Shown piece by piece: positions 34,794 to 44,029 of a DNA stretch of 64,000 nt. Every line of letters starts with the position of its first letter. Positions within the stretch are counted from its first letter, which is position 1. The position numbers and the translations under genes were made by a program. This DNA comes from an uncultured Neomegalonema sp. (lineage in GTDB: Bacteria > Pseudomonadota > Alphaproteobacteria > Rhodobacterales > Rhodobacteraceae), in the NCBI GenBank assembly GCA_937995735.1, contig CALKIZ010000015.1:16071-80070 (forward strand). The letters run 5' to 3'. The notes under the pieces were generated by a model. It was not told the origin of the DNA and ran no database searches. It saw only the letters and a list, made by a program, of their open reading frames with translations.

Positions 34794-35207
34794 TTAACGT
34801 CTGTATTCGGATGTTGAGGTGTAATCCTTCTTGGGGCCGTTTACGGTCCAAGTGACGCGCCAACTGTCTGGCAAGTAAAAACTGTACGTCGCATAGTAAA
34901 TATCCTGCCCGCAAAGATGCTCTGCTTGAGATTTAGAGTTTTTCACTTCGAAACTGTGGAATGGACTGCCGTCTCGGTACATAACGGAGACAGTAGAACC
35001 ATCAAACGACCATATATAAGTGCGTGTTGCACGTAGGAGTGTTCCTCCTAATGTCAGCTCGCCACTTTCTGTATATATAAGAGAGCTTCCTTGAGGCTCA
35101 AAGGTCGCAATGCCTTTGAAGATGCCTTGTTGTCCGCTATGGCGGTCATCAATTGCTCGATTGATGTTCCAGTTTCCGCGCAGACTGTCATATAGGGGCA
35201 TTTCCAT
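34794..35207 (-). CDS. DUF6314 family protein
   Basis: 137 residues of a small beta-rich family of unknown function. Seen: LRGNWNINRAIDD at the N-terminus, GIFKGIATFEPQG, LIYTESGELTLGG, TRTYIWSFDGSTVSVMYRDG, PFHSFEV, HLCGQDIYYATYSF, and WRVTWTVNGPKKDYTSTSEY at the C-terminus. The pattern of a beta barrel with a conserved His and Cys is the usual view of the family, but no activity is known. Of two ATGs six bases apart the first, at 35207, is used; a TTG at 35258 would overlap the divergent gene. Confidence 0.85.
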   Translation of the reverse strand: MEMPLYDSLRGNWNINRAIDDRHSGQQGIFKGIATFEPQGSSLIYTESGELTLGGTLLRATRTYIWSFDGSTVSVMYRDGSPFHSFEVKNSKSQAEHLCGQDIYYATYSFYLPDSWRVTWTVNGPKKDYTSTSEYRR

Positions 35208-35257
35208 GTTGGGGACTGTCTTGTCGTCCCGTCCGTCTGTCAATTCCCGGAGAGGCA

Positions 35258-36097
35258 ATGACCGTCTCGTTAAAGAAAAGACTGCGCCGATTTCGAATGG
35301 CGGCTCAAACTGCCCTCGGATGGGGGGCGAGAGGGTTTTTTACGCCTTATCGCTATGCGGCGGGCGCAAAGCCCTCCACTGGCTATCCTGAGATAGAGGC
35401 CGTATTGAAAGCGCGAGAAAGCGCGATGACAGCGGTTCTGGATCAAATGAATGGCCTTGGTGAAGCCATGCAGCAGATCGGCGGTGATCCCGCGCCTGCG
35501 CCCCGGTGGGATCAGGGCTGGTTTGCGACATTGGACGCTGCGGCGGCTTATACGCTGGTCCGCAATACTCCGCCCCGTAAGATTATAGAGGTTGGTTCCG
35601 GTCATTCGACGCGATTCCTTGCACGCGCCATAAAAGATGCGGGGCAAGATGCTGAGCACATCTGTATCGACCCGCAACCACGCGCTGATTTGCTTGATTT
35701 GCCCGTTACTTGGCAAAAAGAGCTGCTGTCGGACGAGCATCTATCGCAGTTTGATACGCTGCAAAGCGGTGACATCGCGTTTTTCGACTCGAGCCACATT
35801 CTTTGGCCGGGTCTTGATGTGGATTTGATCTTCAACCGTATTTTGCCGCGCTTGAATGCGGGCGTTCTGGTCCATGTGCATGATATTTTTCTGCCCGATC
35901 CTTATCCAAAAAGTTGGGATTGGCGCGGTTATACTGAGCAAAACGGGTTGAGTGGTTGGTTTATGGGCGGTGCTTATGATGTTGTTTTCTCCAGCCATTA
36001 CGCGGCAACCCGTTTAAATGCAGGGGAGCGCGTGAAATCTCTGCCCCGACATGTGGAGGCCATTGATTCCAGCTTTTGGATGGTGAAAAAGCCGTGA
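35258..36097 (+). CDS. SAM-dependent methyltransferase (Methyltransf_24-like)
   Basis: 279 residues. A basic N-terminus (KKRLRRFRMAAQT) precedes a helical part; the Rossmann core starts at about 105 with KIIEVGSGHSTRFLA (motif I) and has HICIDPQPRADLL (motif II acidic), SGDIAFFDSSHIL, and LNAGVLVHVHDIFLPDPYP, as in class I O-methyltransferases that use a metal or His pair. The substrate is not inferable. It runs straight into trmJ (three bases after the stop). Confidence 0.85.
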   Translation: MTVSLKKRLRRFRMAAQTALGWGARGFFTPYRYAAGAKPSTGYPEIEAVLKARESAMTAVLDQMNGLGEAMQQIGGDPAPAPRWDQGWFATLDAAAAYTLVRNTPPRKIIEVGSGHSTRFLARAIKDAGQDAEHICIDPQPRADLLDLPVTWQKELLSDEHLSQFDTLQSGDIAFFDSSHILWPGLDVDLIFNRILPRLNAGVLVHVHDIFLPDPYPKSWDWRGYTEQNGLSGWFMGGAYDVVFSSHYAATRLNAGERVKSLPRHVEAIDSSFWMVKKP

Positions 36098-36099
36098 CC

Positions 36100-36831
36100 A
36101 TGCCAACCTTTATCCTTGTTGAACCCCAGATGGGCGAGAACATTGGCGCGGCGGCACGGGCGATGTGGAATTTTGGGTTAGACCGGATGCGTGTCGTCAA
36201 TCCGCGTGATGGCTGGCCGAATGAGCGGGCCGAAGCGATGGCGGCCAGCGCTACGCATGTTCTTGAGACGGCCGATCTTTTTGGCACCACGCGCGAGGCT
36301 ACCGCTGACCTTTCCGTTGTCTATGCGACCACGGCGCGGCCTCGCGATCTGACCAAGCGTGTCTTAACCCCTGAAGCCGCTGCGGCAGAGATGCGAACGC
36401 TCATCGCCGCCGGAGATAAAGTCGGCGTGCTGTTCGGGCGTGAACGCACAGGATTAGAGAACGAAGATATTGAGCGCGCCACGGCCATTATAACGGTTCC
36501 CGTAAATCCGGCCTTTGCCTCGCTGAATCTCGCTCAATGCGCGCTACTCATGGGGTATGAATGGTTGAAAGCAGCGGATCAAACTCCACCTGAACAGCTT
36601 GATCCCGGCAGATCAGGATTTGCCGAACGGGGCGATGTGGATCATCTCCTCGACTTCATGGAGAAAGAGCTCGAGGATTCAGGGTTCTTTTGGCCCGCAG
36701 ATAAAAAAGCGTCGATGATCGTAACGCTCCGCAATCTGTATCACCGATTGCCGCTCACGGCTGCTGATCTGCGTATGGTATGGGGAGCAACGAAGTCACT
36801 TGCGGCAAAGCGGCGCTCCACGCGGCGATAG
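36100..36831 (+). CDS. trmJ: tRNA (cytidine/uridine-2'-O-)-methyltransferase TrmJ
   Basis: SPOUT-fold 2'-O-methylase of tRNA position 32, 243 residues. Seen: FILVEPQMGENIGAAARAM, MRVVNPRDGWPNERA, VYATTARPRDLTKRV, motif II VGVLFGRERTGLENEDIERA, and motif III NPAFASLNLAQCALLM, the SPOUT trefoil knot. C-terminal coil about 170-243 (LRNLYHRLPLT). Start at 36100: the ATG five bases after the upstream stop; a GTG-like extension would overlap the methyltransferase. Genetically coupled to the preceding gene. Confidence 0.93.
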   Translation: MPTFILVEPQMGENIGAAARAMWNFGLDRMRVVNPRDGWPNERAEAMAASATHVLETADLFGTTREATADLSVVYATTARPRDLTKRVLTPEAAAAEMRTLIAAGDKVGVLFGRERTGLENEDIERATAIITVPVNPAFASLNLAQCALLMGYEWLKAADQTPPEQLDPGRSGFAERGDVDHLLDFMEKELEDSGFFWPADKKASMIVTLRNLYHRLPLTAADLRMVWGATKSLAAKRRSTRR

Positions 36832-36902
36832 AGAGTGAGTGGGTTGCGAGCGACAGACGAGCACTCTATCTCAACCTTTGAAGATCATGCGAAGGGCTGA
36901 AT

Positions 36903-38012
36903 ATGGCTGAGAAGAAGACGCGCGCACTTTTTGAAGAAGCCGGAGCAGAGGCAGAAGAAACGCCGATTGCACCGGGCGCGGCGGCAAAAGAAAAATCAGC
37001 GAACCGGGCGCGCATCAAGCTGTGGCAAATCGTGTTGGCGGCTTTGGTTGTTCTGATGGTCGTTATTGGCGGCTTAACGCGCCTGACAGACTCAGGCCTT
37101 TCAATTACCGAATGGAATCTCGTGACAGGCGTTTTGCCGCCTTTGTCTGCGGAAGGTTGGGCATCAGAGTTCGCCAAATATCAGAAGATCCCGGAATTTG
37201 AACTGAACCAGCCCACGATAGATGAGTTCAAAACGATTTATTGGTGGGAATGGGGGCATCGCTTTTTAGGGCGGATTGTCGGCTTGGCCTTTATTGTCCC
37301 GTTCCTATGGTTTTTCATGCGCAAAGCCATCCCCGCTGGTTGGACAAAGCGTTTGTTCATCCCCGGTATTCTAATCGGTCTTCAAGGCGTCATCGGCTGG
37401 TGGATGGTGTCTTCCGGTTTGGCCGGTTCGGATCGCGTAGATGTTGCGCCGTATCGACTGGCAATACATTTAGGACTGGCTTTCGTTATCTTTTGTCTGC
37501 TGGTCTGGAATATCTTCTGCCTTGGCGAAGAAGAGCATGACTTGCTGGCCGCACGGCGCCGGCGCTTTAAGCCGCAGCTTGGTTTTGGCGGATTAACCGT
37601 CGCGTTGATTTTCGTTCAAGTCCTTTGCGGGGCGATGGTCGCAGGACTGGATGCGGGACGAGGCTATACGGATTGGCCTTTAATGCAGGGGCAATTCTTT
37701 CCTCCGAATGATACGCCCGAAGCTGTTTGGCAGTTTATTCACCGAATGCTGGCCTACACAGTGGTTGTGGTTGTCGGGGTGTTTTGGTGGAAAACGCGCG
37801 CTTCGGGCCATAAAGAGCTGAAGTTCTGGGGACTGATTGCGGGTCTTTGGACGCTTGCTCAAGTTTTCTGGGGCATCGTTACCCTAATGGGCGGCGCACA
37901 GCCTCATCATGCAATTGTGCATCAGCTTGGCGCGTTGGTTTTGCTATGGGTTATGTTGCGGACAATGTTCGTGGCTGCTTATCCAAATGAACAAAAGATC
38001 GAGCGTGCATGA
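36903..38012 (+). CDS. ctaA: Heme A synthase (COX15/CtaA type 2)
   Basis: Oxidises the heme O methyl group to formyl for aa3-type cytochrome oxidase, inner membrane. 369 residues with about eight helices. Seen: VLMVVIGGLTRLTDSGLSIT, EWNLVTGVLPP, YWWEWGHRFLGRIVGLAFI (first heme-ligand His), GLQGVIGWWMVSSGL, RLAIHLGLAF (second His), VQVLCGAMVAGLDAGRGYTD, WQFIHRMLAYTV and HHAIVHQLGALVLL. These are the four heme-binding histidines. An extended charged N-terminus of ~35 residues is typical of alphaproteobacteria. Overlaps the next gene by four bases. Confidence 0.96.
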   Translation: MAEKKTRALFEEAGAEAEETPIAPGAAAKEKSANRARIKLWQIVLAALVVLMVVIGGLTRLTDSGLSITEWNLVTGVLPPLSAEGWASEFAKYQKIPEFELNQPTIDEFKTIYWWEWGHRFLGRIVGLAFIVPFLWFFMRKAIPAGWTKRLFIPGILIGLQGVIGWWMVSSGLAGSDRVDVAPYRLAIHLGLAFVIFCLLVWNIFCLGEEEHDLLAARRRRFKPQLGFGGLTVALIFVQVLCGAMVAGLDAGRGYTDWPLMQGQFFPPNDTPEAVWQFIHRMLAYTVVVVVGVFWWKTRASGHKELKFWGLIAGLWTLAQVFWGIVTLMGGAQPHHAIVHQLGALVLLWVMLRTMFVAAYPNEQKIERA

Positions 38013-38428
38013 ATCAGCCTGTTCTAACGATTGGCGAATTGGAGGCCTTCCTCGCGCGGGAGTTCCCTCAGGTTGCGCCTGATGTGACAATCGAGGCGTT
38101 GGGTTCAATGACGGCCACGATGCGGCTGCGCCGGGATGAAAAACATCTTCGCCCTGGTGGAACCATGTCCGGCCCGTCTATGGCTTTGTTGGCGGATGTC
38201 ACTGCTTATGTCGCACTGCTTGGAATGGTTGGCGAAAAGGCTTTGGCGGTTACGACAAACCTGTCTCTTAACTTTATGCGAAAGCCTGCGGATGTCGATC
38301 TGCTCTGCGATGGTCGCCTGCTTAAACTGGGTAAGCGCCTCGCGGTTGGCGACGCCGTTCTTTATAGCAAGGGCGGAAGCCCCAGCAAGCCGGTTGCCCA
38401 CGCGACCTTTACCTATGCATTGCCTTGA
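38009..38428 (+). CDS. PaaI-family thioesterase (hotdog fold)
   Basis: 139 residues, a single hotdog domain. Seen: ATMRLRRDEKHLRPGGTMSG (the catalytic-area HLRPGGT), PSMALLADVTAYVALL, LAVTTNLSLNFMRKPADVDL and VAHATFTYALP at the end. Acts on acyl-CoA thioesters in general; specificity cannot be read. ATG at 38009 overlaps the ctaA stop, so translation is coupled. Confidence 0.92.
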   Translation: MNQPVLTIGELEAFLAREFPQVAPDVTIEALGSMTATMRLRRDEKHLRPGGTMSGPSMALLADVTAYVALLGMVGEKALAVTTNLSLNFMRKPADVDLLCDGRLLKLGKRLAVGDAVLYSKGGSPSKPVAHATFTYALP

Positions 38429-38437
38429 GGAAACCAT

Positions 38438-40465
38438 ATGAACCCGCTGCTTGAAGACTGGACTACACCCTTCGCAATGCCTCCGTTTGATCGGATCGAA
38501 GAAGCCCATTTCAAAACGGCTTTCGAGACAGCATTGAAAGAGTGGAAGGCAGAAGTCGAAGCTGTTGCCATAGATACGGCCCCGCCAAGTTTCGCAAACA
38601 CTGTTGAAGCATTGGAGCGCTCAGGCGAGGCGCTGGATAAAGTCGCAAGCGTGTTCTTTAATCTCTCCAGTTCTTGCTCAACAGAAGGTCTTCAGGCGAT
38701 TGAAGAAGAAATCGCGCCTCAACTGGCCAAAAGCCACGCGGAGATATTCATGGATACGCGGCTTTTTGCGCGTGTCGATGCGGTGGGCGATGATGGACTG
38801 ACGGATGAACAGGCCCGTGTCCTGAAACTCTATAAAGAAAGTTTCGTTCGTGCCGGTGCGCGATTGGACGAAGCTGGCCGCAAGCGTATGAGCGAAGTCA
38901 TGCAACGCTTGGCATCTCTTGGCGCGCAATTTTCCAAGAACTTGCTGGCAGATGAAAAAGCCTTCGAATTGGTGCTAGAGACGGAAGCCGATCTCGAAGG
39001 GCTTTCGGCTGCTGAGATTTCCGCAATGGCACGGGCGGCAGAAGATCGCGGCCATCCCGGTAAATGGGTAGTGACGGCATCGCGCTCGGCGGTGGAACCT
39101 TTCCTTCAATCCTCTAAGCGCCGTGATCTGCGAGAGGCGGTATGGCGCGGATTTGTCGGACGCGGGGCAGACCGTCCTGAAACCGCCACCAAAGACATTG
39201 CCGCTGAAACCGTGCGGCTGAGAGATGAACGCGCGAAGCTGCTCGGCTTTGACAATTTCGCCTCGTTCAAGCTCGAAAACCAAATGGCCAAAACACCCGA
39301 GGCGGTGCGCGGGCTATTAGAGCGTGTTTGGATCCCGGCAAAGGCGGCGGCGGAAGCCGACCGCGCCCGACTGCAAGAACTCATTGTGGAAGAGGGCGGG
39401 AACTTTGAGGTTCAACCGTGGGATTGGGCTTATTACGCAGAGATTTTGCGCCAGCGCGACCATGACCTCGACGATGCGGAACTCAAACCATACATGCAGC
39501 TTGAGAATATCATTGCGGCGTCTTTCGATACAGCATCGCGTTTATTCGGGTTGTCATTTGCCGAGCGCGATGACACCCCGCGTCACCACCCGGACGTTCG
39601 CGTCTGGGAAGTCATGCGCGGCGATAAGCATGTTGGCATCTTCATGGGCGATTATTTCGCGCGGCCTTCGAAAAGGTCCGGCGCTTGGATGAGCACTTTC
39701 CGAGATCAACAAGCAATGGACGGCGAAATCCGGCCCATCGTGATCAACACGTGTAACTTTGTGCAAGCCAAAGAGGGCGAGCCGGTTTTGCTGACCTTTG
39801 AGGGCGCGCGGACTTTGTTCCACGAATTCGGTCATGCTCTCCATGGATTGATGTCTGATGTGACATACCCGAGAATTTCCGGCACGTCGGTTGCCAGAGA
39901 TTTCGTCGAATTGCCCTCGCAGCTTTATGAACACTGGCTCATGTGCCCCGAAGTGCTGGGCCGTTACGCTCTCCATGCCGAGACAAACGAGCCAATGCCG
40001 CAAGAATTGCTGGACCGCGTGATTGCAGCACAGAATTTCAACATGGGCGCGGCAACGGTCGAATACCTCTCCAGTGCGCTGGTTGATATTGCGATGCACA
40101 CGACGGACGTTGGTGAAGATTACGATCCTCAGGCGCTCGAAGCATCTGTTCTCGAAGAAATCGGAATGCCTGCCGGTCTAGGAATGCGCCATCGCAGCGC
40201 GCAATTCGGGCATGTTTTTGCCGGTGACGGATATTCATCCGGGTATTACAGCTATATGTGGTCAGAGGTTATGGACGCCGATGCGTTCGGAGCCTTCGAA
40301 GACGCGGGCGATATATTCGATGCGAGCACCGCCGAACGCCTATCCACAGCAATCTATTCTGCGGGCGGACGGCAAGACCCCGAACTCGCTTATCTCGCGT
40401 TCCGGGGCCGCGCACCCGAGGTCGAAGCATTGCTTAAACGGAGAGGCTTGTTCGACGCCGCATAA
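38438..40465 (+). CDS. M3 family oligopeptidase/peptidyl-dipeptidase (Dcp-like)
   Basis: 675 residues, cytoplasmic zinc metallopeptidase clearing short peptides. Seen: the M3 zinc motif HEFGHALHG (His462, Glu463, His466) with the third ligand in DFVELPSQLYEHW, then RVIAAQNFNMGAATVEYLSS and GYSSGYYSYMWSEVMDADAF, both strong M3 signatures. N-terminal helical half carries DWTTPFAMPPFDRIEEAHF. No signal peptide. Dcp versus OpdA-type cannot be decided by eye. Confidence 0.95.
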   Translation: MNPLLEDWTTPFAMPPFDRIEEAHFKTAFETALKEWKAEVEAVAIDTAPPSFANTVEALERSGEALDKVASVFFNLSSSCSTEGLQAIEEEIAPQLAKSHAEIFMDTRLFARVDAVGDDGLTDEQARVLKLYKESFVRAGARLDEAGRKRMSEVMQRLASLGAQFSKNLLADEKAFELVLETEADLEGLSAAEISAMARAAEDRGHPGKWVVTASRSAVEPFLQSSKRRDLREAVWRGFVGRGADRPETATKDIAAETVRLRDERAKLLGFDNFASFKLENQMAKTPEAVRGLLERVWIPAKAAAEADRARLQELIVEEGGNFEVQPWDWAYYAEILRQRDHDLDDAELKPYMQLENIIAASFDTASRLFGLSFAERDDTPRHHPDVRVWEVMRGDKHVGIFMGDYFARPSKRSGAWMSTFRDQQAMDGEIRPIVINTCNFVQAKEGEPVLLTFEGARTLFHEFGHALHGLMSDVTYPRISGTSVARDFVELPSQLYEHWLMCPEVLGRYALHAETNEPMPQELLDRVIAAQNFNMGAATVEYLSSALVDIAMHTTDVGEDYDPQALEASVLEEIGMPAGLGMRHRSAQFGHVFAGDGYSSGYYSYMWSEVMDADAFGAFEDAGDIFDASTAERLSTAIYSAGGRQDPELAYLAFRGRAPEVEALLKRRGLFDAA

Positions 40466-40489
40466 GGGCAAGCCTAAAACAACGACTGT

Positions 40490-40515
40490 TAAGAAGCGGC
40501 TTCGTCCGCTTCTTA
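40490..40515. terminator. Bidirectional hairpin between the M3 gene and the 54-residue gene
   Basis: Ten-base perfect arms (TAAGAAGCGG, 40490-40499, and complement, 40506-40515) with a six-base loop lie 24 bases after the M3 peptidase stop. T-rich sequence (TTCTT) follows on the plus strand. The right arm contains the stop codon of the minus-strand small gene (40513-40515). Confidence 0.75.
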
Positions 40516-40677
40516 TTCTTCCTGACCGGGCAAACGAACGTTTGGGCTGACATAGGCCGCCGCTGCGCTGGAATCTCTTAAAACACCGCCCGTGTCGAAT
40601 ACGGGACCGCCGAGCAGATAGTCTGACCCAAGGCCAATTCCGGCAACAACAATAGCAGCGGCAAAAAAGGTTTTCAT
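40513..40677 (-). CDS. 54-residue secreted or membrane-anchored small protein
   Basis: A small gene with clear coding logic: ATG at 40677 overlaps the stop of the WD40-cytochrome c gene by four bases (ATGA), and it ends at TAA 40513-40515. The product begins MKTFFAAAIVVAGIGLGSDY, a signal sequence or membrane anchor, followed by a Gly-rich tail (LLGGPVFDTGGVLRDSS) and VSPNVRLPGQEE at the end. No cysteines and no known family recognised. Translational coupling to a periplasmic cytochrome suggests a small accessory subunit of the formate respiration chain. It is easily missed by gene callers. Confidence 0.75.
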   Translation of the reverse strand: MKTFFAAAIVVAGIGLGSDYLLGGPVFDTGGVLRDSSAAAAYVSPNVRLPGQEE

Positions 40678-42005
40678 TTCTTTATCTCCTGCGCGGGCGC
40701 TTCACCCGTCACGTCTTTCAAATAAGCTATCAGATCGGCACGGTCTTCGTCGCGCACAATCCTCTGCATCGGCATTTTCGATCCGGGTGTGTAGTGCTCC
40801 GGACCAAGATCGAAGAGTTTATCCAGTGTCTCATCAGACCAAACCAGATCGGCTCCGGTGAGAGCATCCGAGTAGGTATATCCCGGCAGAGTGCCCGCCC
40901 GCCGTCCGAATACACCCATTAAAGACGGTCCAGCACGCCGCCCTCCATCCTCGGTAAGTGTATGACATATCGAGCATTTTCGAGTGAATTGTCTCTCACC
41001 ATTTGTCATTGTTGCGGGATCGCGGAGAAAATCGCGCGGCGCTGCATCGCTTTCGGCCACAGATTTCGCCGTTGCAATCGGCCAAATATCCGCATGGTCT
41101 TGTATCGTGCCAGCAATAACCCGCTCATTCCCATCAAATGCCAGCGCCCAAACCGGTCCGCGCGCCGTGGCGCGAAAATCCCGAATTGTCCGCCATTCAT
41201 CGGTCGCGACGACATGGATGTATCCTTCCCCGTCGCCAATGCCCATCAAAGTCCCGTCGCTACTGAGCGTCAAGGCAAGCACAGGTTGGCGACCCGAAGT
41301 CACATCCGCGATTTCTTTTCCGCTCTCCAGATCAAGAATACGGACCCCGCCATCAAGAGCACCATAGGCAAGCCAGCCAGCGGCTTCGTTGATCACGAGG
41401 CGATTGATGCCAAAGCCGTGCTTTACCTCGATGCGCTTGATCGATTTTTCGGCGACATCCCAGAGCCGGACCGTCCCGTCTGAACTTGCCGAGTAGAGCT
41501 GCTGGCCATCCTTGGCAAAGCGTACCGCCTGAACCGGCGCGCGATGCCCTTTCAGCATCGCAATCGACTCTCCGGTCTCGGCATCCCAAAGCCCGACTGC
41601 ACCATCCCAGCCTGCTGTCGCGGCCAGCTTCCCATCAGGGGTCGCGGCAAGGTCGAGGATCTTGCCTTGATGCCCTTCGAGTGTCGCGATGCCATTGCCG
41701 GTGGCCGCATCCCACAAGATCGCCGTATAATCGTCTCCCGCTGACAAGGCGCGGTTTTCGCCCGGCAAAAAGAGGACACTGTTTGCCGCTGCCTCATGGC
41801 CTTCGAGCCATATGGGTTCTTTGGTCTCGTCTTGCAACGACCAAAGGCCAACTGAGTTGTCAAAACTTGCCGTCATCACATGCTTGCCGTCCGCAGACAC
41901 GGCGACACCCTTTACGGGGCCGCCATGTCCATCAAGGCGGGCATATTCGCTATCGGCGACGGCGGGCGTTGCCGATAGCATAATGGCGGCGAGTAAACTC
42001 CGCAT
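40674..42005 (-). CDS. WD40-repeat protein fused to cytochrome c, periplasmic
   Basis: 443 residues. A signal peptide (MRSLLAAIMLSATPAVADS) exports it. About residues 25-320 form seven WD40-type blades (for example MTASFDNSVGLWSL, SAGDDYTAILWDAATG, SASSDGTVRLWDV). The C-terminal ~100 residues are a class I cytochrome c: heme-binding CSICH in FTRKCSICHTLTEDGGRRAG, then GPSLMGVFGRRAGTLPGYTY and the axial Met in GSKMPMQRI. It lies directly behind the formate dehydrogenase cytochrome b gene (two bases apart), which fits an electron acceptor or assembly factor for formate oxidation. Its exact role is unknown. Confidence 0.9.
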   Translation of the reverse strand: MRSLLAAIMLSATPAVADSEYARLDGHGGPVKGVAVSADGKHVMTASFDNSVGLWSLQDETKEPIWLEGHEAAANSVLFLPGENRALSAGDDYTAILWDAATGNGIATLEGHQGKILDLAATPDGKLAATAGWDGAVGLWDAETGESIAMLKGHRAPVQAVRFAKDGQQLYSASSDGTVRLWDVAEKSIKRIEVKHGFGINRLVINEAAGWLAYGALDGGVRILDLESGKEIADVTSGRQPVLALTLSSDGTLMGIGDGEGYIHVVATDEWRTIRDFRATARGPVWALAFDGNERVIAGTIQDHADIWPIATAKSVAESDAAPRDFLRDPATMTNGERQFTRKCSICHTLTEDGGRRAGPSLMGVFGRRAGTLPGYTYSDALTGADLVWSDETLDKLFDLGPEHYTPGSKMPMQRIVRDEDRADLIAYLKDVTGEAPAQEIKK

Positions 42006-42007
42006 GA

Positions 42008-43303
42008 TTACTCAGCGGGGTTTGCGACATAAATTGGCTCTTCGTCGCGACTATCCGCATTGACCAGATTGCCTTTATCATCGAGTTGATTAACCCAAAG
42101 ATTATGGTGTTCCTTGGCCCAGTTGAGATCAACCTTGCCCGACCCCATGGCCGCGAACGCGCCCTGCATTCCGACCGACCCGATATAGATATGCGCGATG
42201 ATGATCGTCGTCAGAACAATGCTCATAATGACATGCCACGTTTGAGCATATTGCTGTTCTTGCAGCGGTGTTGTCTCAACCGCCAGGTTCTGAGGGTATC
42301 CCACGGCCGCCGTGAGTGTGTTGAGCTTTTCGAAAGTCGGTGCGAACAGCGTGAGTTCATAGGGTGAGAGCAACATCAATCCTGATGCCGAGATTGATCC
42401 GCCCATCAGGATCACAGACCAAAAGATCAGCTTTTGACCGCCATTGAACTTTTTCGCCGGAGCATGTGCGCCTTTGGTGAACAAGCCTCCGCCTTTTGCG
42501 AACCACTTCACGTCTGTCCAAGTCGGGATATTGCGGAAGAACCAGAGAATAAAGATCAGAACCAGCGCTATCATAAAGGCCCATGACAGGTTGTTATGGG
42601 CCCACTTGCCCGCCACAATGATACTCGCGAAGGCTTCTTTGCCGTAATTTGGATCAACCGTGCCGGCTTGGTGTGTGAAGGTCGCGTTTGCCCAGTCAAT
42701 GATTGGTACGAGAATATCCCGGCCCGCCAGCAAGCCGAACCCGGTTACGGCAAGGATAATAAAACTTATAGCCAGCATCCAATGGGCAAACCGCTCGATA
42801 AAGCCAAAACGTTTGATGCGGACACCGGCCCGTCCGCTCTCAATTTGAATGCGTCCGCGCAACAGATAGAATGCCAGCAAGAACAAGAGCATTCCGCCAA
42901 AAGCATAACCTGTATATTTAACCAGTGGTCCTTTACGGGTGGCGAGCCATGCTTCGCCTTCGCTTTGTACCAGGGTGGTGGCCAGCGGGTCACGGCTGCT
43001 TGACGTTACAACGTCCTGTCCCTGACGCAGCGCCCGCCACAGCGACGAATCAGATGCACCGCCCCTTGTGCCGAGTGCGCCGGGAGCATTTTCCGGGTTA
43101 GGGAGCGGTCCTGCTTCTCCCTGATCGAGCGGAACGACCTCGCCGCGCTGACGCGCGAGAATATCTTCCAGCGTTTGTGCGCCGCCGGTGGCTTCGCGGT
43201 TGCTCGCAGGCGCTTCATTATCCTGTGCGAGAGTAGGAACAGCCAAGCTGCCAACCATGGCAACAAGCAGTAGAGCGCAAAACTTTTTCAGAAGAATCTT
43301 CAT
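42008..43303 (-). CDS. Formate dehydrogenase cytochrome b subunit (gamma)
   Basis: Membrane anchor of respiratory formate dehydrogenase; passes electrons to quinone. 431 residues. A signal or leader (MKILLKKFCALLLVAMVG, cleavage near LAQD) is followed by a ~120-residue region, then the four helices of the NarI/FdnI-like cytochrome b556 domain from IERFAHWMLAISFIILAVTG, with histidines for two hemes (FAHWML, GKWAHNNLSW, QTWHVIMSIV, IIAHIYIG). The start at 43303 is chosen because the signal peptide begins there and the longer frame to 43408 adds unlike residues. Unusually, it has a signal plus N-terminal extension; many relatives start at the cytochrome b domain. Confidence 0.92.
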   Translation of the reverse strand: MKILLKKFCALLLVAMVGSLAVPTLAQDNEAPASNREATGGAQTLEDILARQRGEVVPLDQGEAGPLPNPENAPGALGTRGGASDSSLWRALRQGQDVVTSSSRDPLATTLVQSEGEAWLATRKGPLVKYTGYAFGGMLLFLLAFYLLRGRIQIESGRAGVRIKRFGFIERFAHWMLAISFIILAVTGFGLLAGRDILVPIIDWANATFTHQAGTVDPNYGKEAFASIIVAGKWAHNNLSWAFMIALVLIFILWFFRNIPTWTDVKWFAKGGGLFTKGAHAPAKKFNGGQKLIFWSVILMGGSISASGLMLLSPYELTLFAPTFEKLNTLTAAVGYPQNLAVETTPLQEQQYAQTWHVIMSIVLTTIIIAHIYIGSVGMQGAFAAMGSGKVDLNWAKEHHNLWVNQLDDKGNLVNADSRDEEPIYVANPAE

Positions 43304-43422
43304 CGCGGCATCCCTTATTCGCTTTCGAGCGCCGGGAGCGACGGTCCGAAAGCCGATCTTATGTGCTTTCAGAGATAGTAGCGGGTGAAGCGCGAACGCT
43401 CCACCCAATATTTGTCAGACGT

Positions 43423-44016
43423 TTAAGCGCCTTTTTGTCCGTAAGCAGTACCCCAGCCCCAAGCACCGGAACCAAAACCGCGTGCTACGACACGTTCGCG
43501 ATAAATCGCGCTCACATCGTCGCCGTCACCGGCAAGCAGCGCTTTGGTTGAGCACATTTCGGCGCAGATTGGCAGTTTGCCTTCCGCAATACGGTTGCGA
43601 CCGTATTTCTGGAATTCCACTTCCGAATGGGTTTCTTCCGGTCCGCCGGCGCAGAAGGTACATTTGTCCATCTTGCCACGGGAGCCGAAATTGCCGGCTT
43701 GCGGAAATTGCGGCGCGCCAAACGGACACGCATAGAAACAATAACCACAACCGATGCACAGGTCTTTCGAGTGAAGGACCACACCCTCTTCGGATTGATA
43801 AAAACAATCCACGGGGCAGACCGCCGCGCAAGGCGCGTCGGAACAATGCATACAAGCGACTGAGACTGAGCGTTCGCCGGGTCTACCGTCATTAATGGTA
43901 ACGACGCGGCGACGGTTGATGCCCCAAGGGACTTCATGCTCGTTCTTACACGCTGTGACACAGGCGTTGCATTCAATGCAGCGTTCGGCATCACAGAGGA
44001 ACTTCATTCTAGCCAT
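43423..44016 (-). CDS. Formate dehydrogenase iron-sulfur subunit (beta)
   Basis: 197 residues with four [4Fe-4S] sites that link the catalytic subunit to cytochrome b. Seen: CDAERCIECNACVTACKNEH, CMHCSDAPCAAVCPVDCFY, LCIGCGYCFYACPFGAPQF, and CTFCAGG with a later cysteine in CAEMC. It ends without the C-terminal membrane helix found in FdnH, as in FDH-3 type beta subunits. It begins 13 bases after the alpha subunit stop, so the two are co-translated. Confidence 0.95.
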   Translation of the reverse strand: MARMKFLCDAERCIECNACVTACKNEHEVPWGINRRRVVTINDGRPGERSVSVACMHCSDAPCAAVCPVDCFYQSEEGVVLHSKDLCIGCGYCFYACPFGAPQFPQAGNFGSRGKMDKCTFCAGGPEETHSEVEFQKYGRNRIAEGKLPICAEMCSTKALLAGDGDDVSAIYRERVVARGFGSGAWGWGTAYGQKGA

Positions 44017-44029
44017 TGTTTAGCTCCCC

